Below are positions 44,301-49,467 of a stretch of DNA of 49,467 nt, one piece after another; position 1 is the stretch's first letter, and the number at the start of each line of letters is the position of its first letter. The stretch spans positions 1 through 49,467 of the forward strand of contig CAZTXB010000021.1 in NCBI GenBank assembly GCA_964617955.1, in the 5' to 3' direction. Below the pieces are notes generated by a model that was not told the origin of the DNA, searched no databases, and worked only from the letters and a program-made list of their open reading frames with translations. The position numbers were made by a program, and so were the translations under genes. This stretch comes from JABWCE01 sp964617955. GTDB lineage: Bacteria > Bacteroidota > Bacteroidia > NS11-12g > UBA9320.

Positions 44301-44768
44301 ATCCCCACCTCCGACCATGCTCAGATAGAGTTTATCCCTTTGCAAACAGGCTATAAAAAATACCTCTGGAATATTGGTGCACTGCTGCTGAATCAAAGTA
44401 GCCCCTCAGCAGTGAGGTTGCCCATTGAGGACACCATAAGTTATCTCACAAAATTAACCGTCACCAATGCCTTTGGCTGCACTGATACAGTGAGTAAAAC
44501 CATCAAAGTTAGTCCATCCCTTGCCTTTTACATACCCAATGCTGTAAGCCGAAACGATGACGGCCTCAACGATGAATTTGCTCCCTTTGGGTGGAAAGTG
44601 CTGAGCTACCACATGCTTATTGTTGCCCGAACCAACCAGGTGGTTTACAAGGGAAGTACCCCATGGAAACCCGAATTTGAAGACGGGGTTTACAGTTATG
44701 TAATCAAAGTGAAATTTAAAGACGGATCCGAAAATACCTTTCAAGGGCATGTGCATGTGCTGCATTGA
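41322..44768 (+). CDS. Very large surface protein with propeller-like N-terminus and CHU_C (type B T9SS) tail
   Basis: This 1148-residue protein has a signal ending near C-I-A-Q (39). No in-frame ATG precedes the signal, so a TTG (41322, or 41361/41373) must be the start. Residues about 40-480 contain SBBP/propeller-like repeats (W-V-K-S-F-G-G-T-G-A, V-G-K-L-D-K-D-G-K-P-L-W, A-K-L-D-L-F-G-S-F-L-W-T). A conserved stalk follows: the Y-C-A-G-D-T-I-P-I-P-Y domain near 490-600, then repeated Ig-like modules (A-N-A-G-S-D-T-L-I-C and similar). The final 80 residues are a CHU_C domain (Y-I-P-N-A-V-S-R-N-D-D-G-L-N-D). It is a T9SS substrate and lies 49 bp after the previous surface gene. The stalk is nearly identical in DNA to that of the gene at 47371. 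Confidence 0.85.
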   Translation: MSKLKLCLFLHQIKLPFKLYKKLFFIFYFWGWALICIAQKFEWVKSFGGTGAENNPLCLQTRKAGYLTWIGVSNTSLGVFTIKQKYPTIACVGKLDKDGKPLWLWASDSIFGPIQFNSIINDTISENIYITGYLEGIVYYGNESYHSYYSQSKKKYSRNGFVMKMNKNGTPMKFFVIEDTNYNRINDIKIYENKLFIPIGFGASLSQKFCALKPMCYTNGGFVLCVLDTSLNINAKSKLINIPDYNFLNEQLNINNDKIILTTYAANISYQDSLIAFKDTSNGGYFSISLDKSLRVKRIDKLFSGTVLKASSAMTEKGEIIVGTAFLDSIVFKNKTIISKQYTKPIVLIFNTNYEIEYATYPSSIVTGSSSQILTLEYHNGYIYTGGRVQGDFHFGDIYTYENEGRVFIAKLDLFGSFLWTKRFSTSKKLNSLNHISAFNKKVLAVSDFNDTAHLNSQQFISNGSLDLLVAKIHDIEITRGYVKRGPYCAGDTIPIPYTKNGSFNPSNQFIAQLSDENGNFEGKERELGRINSDTDGVIKGVLPLFDVESSPNYRIRILSTSPVVQSYYKYDTLRLLIYSKDTANAGSDTLICKGQTLKLSTSGGSRWHWSPGNLVADSTAKTTTAFPLKTTKYRIIISDSSGCGKTDTAYKTVIIRPPLEIKGLPADTAVCKNSRVLLKINPSGGLASGYTYQWLSSSNLVLGLTDTFSLQLAKALSIKAVLSDGCSISNDTQLVTLHFPPFSFTQLLKDTLVCAGSKPVLKLLPSAGKSYDFDFKWYNSFGQLLATTDTLHYAVSQSETLKAIITHHCSDINDTSFIKLLLPPAIIAKIEKPPCFDSSLILKIKATGGYKNTLSHLWFKNGKAIDLGNSLNLTGVYNKQWIVSLSTDYCQAVVKDSVRLIPRPKAILISSTDSICQYQPLGLSNQSVYSSPIQSALNKRPWQSKDTTLGFNQTGAQILTLHITDSMACVDESSHNITVIEKPDAGFTTIPQIPTSDHAQIEFIPLQTGYKKYLWNIGALLLNQSSPSAVRLPIEDTISYLTKLTVTNAFGCTDTVSKTIKVSPSLAFYIPNAVSRNDDGLNDEFAPFGWKVLSYHMLIVARTNQVVYKGSTPWKPEFEDGVYSYVIKVKFKDGSENTFQGHVHVLH
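42783..43490 (+). repeat. Copy 1 of a ~708-bp near-identical repeat (stalk region)
   Basis: This stretch aligns without gaps to 48760-49467 (constant offset 5977), with about two dozen mismatches by eye. A long internal run, roughly 42835-43190, appears identical. It encodes the Y-C-A-G-D-T domain and the following Ig-like modules. Copy 2 continues past the window edge. Confidence 0.9.
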
Positions 44769-44960
44769 GCCATGCTTTTAAAAATGAAAATAAAATCAAA
44801 TGCCTCCGGGGTTTATTTATTCTTCAAGTTTACACGTCCCTTTTTTTTAGCTCACTAAAAAAAACTCTGAGTAATCCCTCTGTTTATACTCCGCTTAACT
44901 GTGTTAAAAAAAAAGAGCCGAGGTAATCTCCGAAACAAGCTTCATATCACAATTCAATTC

Positions 44961-44996
44961 AAACCTCCAAGGTTTCAGAAACCTTGGAGGTTTTTT
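44961..44996 (+). terminator. Rho-independent terminator after the surface-protein gene
   Basis: AAACCTCCAAGGTTT (44961-44975) and its exact complement (44979-44993) form a perfect 15-bp stem with a 3-nt CAG loop. The stem ends in a run of six T residues (44991-44996). It lies about 190 bp beyond the stop at 44768. Confidence 0.92.
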
Positions 44997-45039
44997 GATT
45001 TTCATCCCAAAGTCATTTAAAAAATTGAGCCAAAATAAA

Positions 45040-45073
45040 CTTGAAATTTTAATAGGATTAATCTATATATTTG
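45040..45073 (+). promoter_or_regulatory. Promoter of the repeat-bearing S74/T9SS gene
   Basis: CTTG at 45040-45043, a 22-nt spacer and TATATTTG at 45066-45073 (exact -7 consensus). The predicted start of transcription near 45080 gives a leader of about 13 nt to the ATG at 45093. Confidence 0.55.
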
Positions 45074-45092
45074 TTATCCTAATAAACTTTTT

Positions 45093-47355
45093 ATGACAAC
45101 TCGCAACTCGCAACTCGCAACTCGCAACTCGCAACTCGCAACTCGCAACTCGCAACTCNNNNNNNNNNNNNNNNNNNNNNNNNNNNNNNNNNNNNNNNNN
45201 NNNNNNNNNNNNNNNNNNNNNNNNNNNNNNNNNNNNNNNNNNNNNNNNNNNNNNNNNNGCAACATCCGGCTTTGCCCTATTGATGCTTCTCACTTTGGGT
45301 TCTAGTCCGTTCTCTTATGCTCAAAATTACCCATTTATGGTTTCGGGCATTCCAAATGATAATTCCTTTTTTAAAATTGACCCGCTTCCCACTATTCCAT
45401 TTTTAACATCAGCAACAACCTATCACAAACTAAAATTTGGGGAAAATTATACTAAATCAAGTGGATTATGTGGGGGTTGTAATCCTTCGACAAGAGGAAT
45501 ATTTTATGGTGGAAATTTAGGTGTATGTCAAGATAAAAATAATTATGAAGGGCAATATGGTAAATGGAGTTTTAAAGGCTCGTGGCAAAAACCAACTATT
45601 TATCCCTCTGGTAACACATTTTCAATTTCGCCAGGAATTAATTATTTGGTAGACTATCATCGATGGGGGAATTATGCTGCTCATTTTGGGTTAAGAGAAG
45701 TTGCTACTTCATTAATTGAGCCATTTGTAGAAGAGGGACAACCAATTCCACTGGATTTAACAAGAAAAGATGCAGTGATTTCATGGGCATATGAATTTAC
45801 GCAAGCCCCAAATCGGTTAATATTTCAATCGATAGAAGGAGTTCATAATTTTGGTTCTGGTTTTAATCAATATGCTTCAGAATGGGCTACTATATTAGGC
45901 AATGGTAATTTTGGATTAGGATTACCTAACCCTACTGCTCAATTTCATCTTAAAGAAACTTTTGATGGGTCACTTCATAATAGAACCCTTATGGAATTTA
46001 CTGATTACAATAGCAATCCGCTTTTAAAATTAACACGTACAGGAGATTTATTTTTAGGACAATTAGCATCCACCAGCATTCAACAACTACTAATAGACCC
46101 AAATGGAAAGGTTTATACCGGTACGGTAAATGCAAATGATGTTGACCAAGTTTGGCTATTGGGCGGAAATAATATTACTACGTTTCCTAATTATTTTAAA
46201 AATTTTGGAACCACTAGCTCAACAAATTTAAGATTTATTGCAGGAGGTAGACCTTCATTTGAGATCAATGGTCAACCAAATTCTACTTTGGGATTTACAA
46301 GATTTTATCTTCCCGTATCAATAGGTGGTCGATTCGTTGATGACATAGTAGACCCAAGTGAAGATTGGTCATTAACCTTAAAGCCAATTAAAAGTAAAAC
46401 GGGCAGTTTATTGTGTTTAAATAAACATCATCAAAATGTATTAGAAGTTTCCGATGATGTGAAGATAAATGCAAAAACTGATATTATAGGAAATACAAAT
46501 ATTACCGGAATAATTACTTTGAAAGGAAATGTGAGTTTTCTTGACAATGGTACTTTTTCACCAACATTTGCCTATTTTAATTCCGAAGCTATATTTAATG
46601 ATGATGCAACATTTGTAAAAGCTATTACAAACCAATTATTGCCTTTTGCTCATCAAGTAAGTGATATTGGAATTGCTTCAACTAATGTCTTTAATAACAT
46701 ATATGGAACAACTCTTTGGGCCGGTTCCACACAATACAGTTCAGATAGGAAGCTAAAAGAAAATATTGAGCCTATAGAAAACACTTTAGCAATTATTAAA
46801 AAGCTAAATCCAGTGAAATATAACTTTATTAAAACCCCGCATTTAACGGACTATGGTTTTATTGCTCAAGAAATAGAACCACTTCTGCCTAATGTAGTAA
46901 TAAAACCAAAAAATTCAGAAGATAATTATTGGGTAACTTATATTGAATTAATTCCGGTACTGACCAAAGGAATACAAGAGCAACAAATAATTATTGATTC
47001 ATTAAAACAAAAACTTGATATGGTCTTTGCTTCCGGTCAGATCAAGGAATCGAAAAATATAAATACCCAAAAAGAAGTATTAAACCAATTTCCTATCTTG
47101 TTTCAGAATCATCCAAATCCTTTTAAAGGAGTCACATTTATAGATTATTTTTTACCCTCTAATTCCAATAACGCTTTTTTAAGAGTTGTTGATAATAATG
47201 GGAAATTAATAAAAGCTTTCTCCTTAAATAAAACTGGCTATGGCCAAGTTGAATTGGATTGCACCAATTTAGCTCCGGGTCAATATTACTATAGCTTAAT
47301 GGTATATTCTAAACTGATAGATACCAAAAGTATGGTTATTGCTGTTATGGATTAG
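45093..47355 (+). CDS. T9SS surface protein with Peptidase_S74 domain; N-terminus is a heptanucleotide repeat (assembly gap inside)
   Basis: The likely start is the ATG at 45093, followed by the repeat that encodes R-N-S-Q-L-A-T units. After a 100-N gap (45159-45258) the frame continues A-T-S-G-F-A-L-L-M-L-L-T-L-G, giving a signal peptide cleaved near S-Y-A-Q. The mature part has a beta-rich body, then a Peptidase_S74 intramolecular chaperone (S-S-D-R-K-L-K-E-N-I-E-P, Y-G-F-I-A-Q-E-I-E) near the last quarter. A coiled coil and a type A T9SS tail (N-H-P-N-P-F-K-G) follow. S74 domains trimerise and often self-cleave in phage tail fibres and endosialidases; here one is carried by a T9SS protein. 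If the gap is ignored, the visible repeat and post-gap sequence are in frame. If the ATG is not used, the N-terminus lies in the gap. Confidence 0.75.
45097..45158 (+). repeat. Heptanucleotide tandem repeat (CAACTCG)n, about 8.9 copies visible, running into a gap
   Basis: Eight full perfect copies plus six bases are visible before the N gap. The post-gap sequence begins GCAAC, which continues the same repeat register, so the gap is probably more of it. Because 7 is not a multiple of 3, gain or loss of a copy shifts the reading frame. All three frames encode rotations of the same heptapeptide (N-S-Q-L-A-T-R), so frame changes do not create early stops within the repeat itself. Confidence 0.92.
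45159..45258. other. Assembly gap of 100 N
   Basis: Exactly 100 N characters, a conventional placeholder of unknown true length, placed inside the tandem repeat. Confidence 0.99.
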
Positions 47356-47370
47356 TTAGGTTGTATAATA

Positions 47371-49467
47371 ATGCAAAAAAGCCTATGTATTTTTTCTATC
47401 TTAATTTTGGGAATGGTAAATATGTGCCATTCTCAAAATTTTCAGTGGATAAAACAAATTGGTGACGCACCTGGCGAAAGTTGGCCCAAATGCAAACTTT
47501 TATCTGATGGACGCTCTATTGTGAGTTGGAACTTTGGTGATTCAACTAAAATAGATGGGTTTAACCGCGGTTTAAAAAATTCGTTAGCCCCGTGTATCGT
47601 TTCTTTTTTAAGTAAAGAGGGCAAAGCCAGGTGGGTTTGGACTCCGGATTCTGCATTTAGTATGATTGTGTCAAAAATTTGTTATTCCGAATCGTTAAAT
47701 AAAATATTTATTTCTGGTAATTTTAGTAAAATGGCTACTATAAATAATGTTACTTATACAGGAAATAAAAATGGATTCATTCTTCGCTTGGATACCAATG
47801 GAAATTTTGAAAAGATTTACACCTTGTCCAGCTCCAACCAGTTTTCTTTTGAAACGATGGAGATTACTGAAAAAAATGAAATTTTATTGGGTGTAAGTTT
47901 ATCTAATTCTAAATTATCTATTCCTGACATTGGTTTTGTTTCGATGAAGGAAGGTTATTTTATGCTAAAATTAAATAAGGAATTGATACCTCAGAAGGCC
48001 TCGGAACCTGTCTATGGAAGGCGATGGGGGAGATTAGCTATGTGTCTATCTTTCAATAGTATTTTGAACACATATTCGTTTGTTGATACAGTAATCATTG
48101 GCGGCAAAACCTATTTTAACGGCAAAGGTCTCACCTCTGTTTACCTAACATATTTAGACAGTAATCTTAAAATTAAAAAAAATACTTTGCTGTTTACAGC
48201 CATGGATAATTATGCAAGCATTTATTCAATAAAATCTTTAAATGATGGAAGTATTCTTATTGGAGGCCGGTATCAAGATTCCATAAGCCTTATCGCTAAA
48301 AAATATTACGATAACCACGTTCCTCTTTTTGCCTGCCTTGATTCCAACCTCAAACTAAAATGGTACATAAGCCCTGAAATTAAAAAAGGAGAAAAGGTAA
48401 GTGCCGAAATATTAGAGATGGATGTTTCAGGAGATTACATTTATGTTGGGGGAGCATTTGGAGGAAATACAGTCTATAGGGAATTCAACTTACCTATAAA
48501 TGATGGTTTTTTTTGGTTTTTCAAAACCGATATGAGGGGAAACATTTTATGGATGAATAAAATTGGTAAAGCCAATTATTATCAACCACTTTATAGCATT
48601 AGCACGAATAAGCAAAGAGAAATATTGCTCGGCGGTACAATCATAGATACAGCCTATTTAAATAACAAGGTATATCTTACAGAAAAAGGTCGTGCTGATG
48701 TATTGCTAATGAAAATCAACGATATAGACATCCTTCGCGGTTACGTAAACTCTGGACCTTACTGTGCCGGAGATACCATCCCTATCCCCTACACCAAAAA
48801 CGGAACCTTCAACCCATCCAACCAATTCATAGCCCAACTCAGCGACGAAAACGGAAACTTCGAAGGAAAAGAAAGGGAACTGGGAAGAATAAACAGCGAC
48901 ACGGATGGGGTGATCAAAGGGGTGCTTCCCTTGTTTGATGTGGAAAGCAGTCCCAATTACAGAATACGCATACTCAGCACCAGCCCTGTGGTACAAAGCT
49001 ATTACAAGTACGATACCCTGCGTTTGCTCATTTATAGCAAAGATACCGCTAATGCGGGAAGCGATACTTTAATTTGTAAAGGACAAACCCTTAAACTTAG
49101 CACCTCCGGCGGCAGCCGCTGGCATTGGAGTCCGGGTAATCTGGTAGCAGACAGTACAGCCAAAACCACCACAGCTTTTCCTCTTAAAACCACAAAGTTC
49201 CGCATCATCATCAGCGACAGCAGTGGCTGCGGCAAAACAGATACAGCCTATAAAACCGTTTTTATTCGACCAACCCTCGAGATTAAAGGTTTGCCTGCCG
49301 ATACCGCCGTCTGTAAAAACAGCCGTGTGTTTTTAAAAATAAAACCATCGGGCGGTTTGGCATCAGGCTATACCTACCAATGGCTATCCTCTTCCAACTT
49401 AGTTTTAGGCAATACCGATACTTTTAGCCTGCAACTTGCCAAGGCCCTGAGCATAAAAGCCGTGCTC
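47371..49467 (+). CDS. Large surface protein, paralogue of the 41322 gene, truncated by the window edge
   Basis: The frame from the ATG at 47371 is open for 699 codons to the window end. A signal peptide (I-F-S-I-L-I-L-G-M, ending C-H-S-Q) is followed by F-Q-W-I-K-Q-I-G-D-A-P-G and propeller-like repeats (F-I-L-R-L-D-T-N-G-N, F-F-K-T-D-M-R-G-N-I-L-W-M). The stalk, from Y-C-A-G-D-T, is nearly identical to that of the 41322 gene. The N-terminal half shares architecture but little sequence with that paralogue. It starts 16 bp after the S74 gene stop, so the two are probably cotranscribed. A CHU_C tail is expected beyond the window. Confidence 0.85.
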   Translation, partial: MQKSLCIFSILILGMVNMCHSQNFQWIKQIGDAPGESWPKCKLLSDGRSIVSWNFGDSTKIDGFNRGLKNSLAPCIVSFLSKEGKARWVWTPDSAFSMIVSKICYSESLNKIFISGNFSKMATINNVTYTGNKNGFILRLDTNGNFEKIYTLSSSNQFSFETMEITEKNEILLGVSLSNSKLSIPDIGFVSMKEGYFMLKLNKELIPQKASEPVYGRRWGRLAMCLSFNSILNTYSFVDTVIIGGKTYFNGKGLTSVYLTYLDSNLKIKKNTLLFTAMDNYASIYSIKSLNDGSILIGGRYQDSISLIAKKYYDNHVPLFACLDSNLKLKWYISPEIKKGEKVSAEILEMDVSGDYIYVGGAFGGNTVYREFNLPINDGFFWFFKTDMRGNILWMNKIGKANYYQPLYSISTNKQREILLGGTIIDTAYLNNKVYLTEKGRADVLLMKINDIDILRGYVNSGPYCAGDTIPIPYTKNGTFNPSNQFIAQLSDENGNFEGKERELGRINSDTDGVIKGVLPLFDVESSPNYRIRILSTSPVVQSYYKYDTLRLLIYSKDTANAGSDTLICKGQTLKLSTSGGSRWHWSPGNLVADSTAKTTTAFPLKTTKFRIIISDSSGCGKTDTAYKTVFIRPTLEIKGLPADTAVCKNSRVFLKIKPSGGLASGYTYQWLSSSNLVLGNTDTFSLQLAKALSIKAVL
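48760..49467 (+). repeat. Copy 2 of the ~708-bp near-identical repeat (continues past the edge)
   Basis: Gapless counterpart of 42783-43490. Mismatches cluster towards the distal third (after about 49170), while the proximal part is almost invariant. The true right boundary lies outside the window. Confidence 0.9.

Larger units (their letters stand above)
44769..45092. other. 324-bp intergenic region with strong terminator and promoter
   Basis: It holds the perfect terminator hairpin at 44961-44996 and the promoter at 45040-45073. No coding frame is supported. Confidence 0.7.

Noticed and set aside
45097..45158. CRISPR-like array
   Set aside because: The repeat is a contiguous 7-bp unit with no spacers and no cas genes nearby.
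45063..45305. Short frames crossing the N gap on both strands
   Set aside because: Their continuity depends on an arbitrary 100-N placeholder. Only the plus-strand frame from 45093 joined to the signal core is supported, by independent evidence.

Overview
The window comes from a member of the Bacteroidota, probably a free-living, gliding or surface-attached member of class Bacteroidia. Several proteins end in type IX secretion (T9SS) sorting domains, both the short type A form and the CHU_C/'gliding motility-associated' type B form. Promoters match the Bacteroidota pattern TTTG-N19-TAnnTTTG, Shine-Dalgarno sites are mostly absent, and lipoproteins carry the 'GC-K-K' type lipobox. I found no rRNA, tRNA or CRISPR array.

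Layout. (1) 1-2.6 kb is a mobile region: a tyrosine recombinase running off the left edge, a long imperfect hairpin just upstream of it, an IS110-family element bounded by a 12-bp direct repeat with a bridge-RNA-like hairpin in its 5' non-coding end, and the 3' remnant of a beta-barrel gene. (2) 2.9-4.3 kb holds a secreted M23 peptidase with a T9SS tail. (3) 4.7-12.4 kb is an AT-rich, tightly packed ion-homeostasis block: antiporter, large MscS, a small unknown, HPF, Kv-type K+ channel, two small MscS proteins and a second antiporter. A secreted minimal CHAT protease follows, then a 238-bp MITE with a 4-bp target duplication. (4) 14.4-20.6 kb has a BASS-family transporter, a large SGNH esterase with a T9SS tail, and a beta-barrel/lipoprotein alpha-beta hydrolase pair. 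(5) 20.9-23.8 kb has a LytS/LytTR two-component pair flanked by two related lipocalin-like lipoproteins. (6) 24.1-28.4 kb has a uracil-DNA glycosylase-like gene, parDE with a visible promoter/operator, a decayed SnoaL-like gene, thyA and an FAD oxidoreductase. (7) 28.7-32.2 kb is an overlapping three-gene operon: Asp-box propeller, beta-barrel, lipoprotein beta-lactamase-fold hydrolase. (8) 32.2-38.7 kb is housekeeping-like: an ABC exporter pair, FAH-family hydrolase, aat, and a glycosyltransferase-TPR fusion. (9) 38.8 kb to the right edge is a surface-protein locus with two CHU_C proteins, an S74/T9SS protein and a partial paralogue of one CHU_C protein.

Four points stand out. First, the S74/T9SS gene appears to start at 45093, so a 7-bp tandem repeat (CAACTCG)n lies inside its signal-peptide n-region. 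A consensus promoter sits just upstream, and joining the visible repeat directly to the post-gap sequence gives an open frame. This looks like a phase-variable surface gene, although a 100-N assembly gap interrupts it. Second, a two-gene module (small outer-membrane barrel plus lipoprotein serine hydrolase, 4-bp overlap) occurs twice with related barrels and unrelated hydrolases, each time next to a large exported enzyme-like protein. Third, the IS110 element sits at the foot of a long hairpin beside a recombinase gene, recalling IS110 relatives that target integron attC hairpins. Fourth, the large surface proteins at 41.3 and 47.4 kb share about 700 bp of nearly identical stalk sequence but have different N-terminal halves.

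Limits: no database search was possible. Family assignments rest on motifs read by eye, and base-composition remarks are eyeballed rather than computed.
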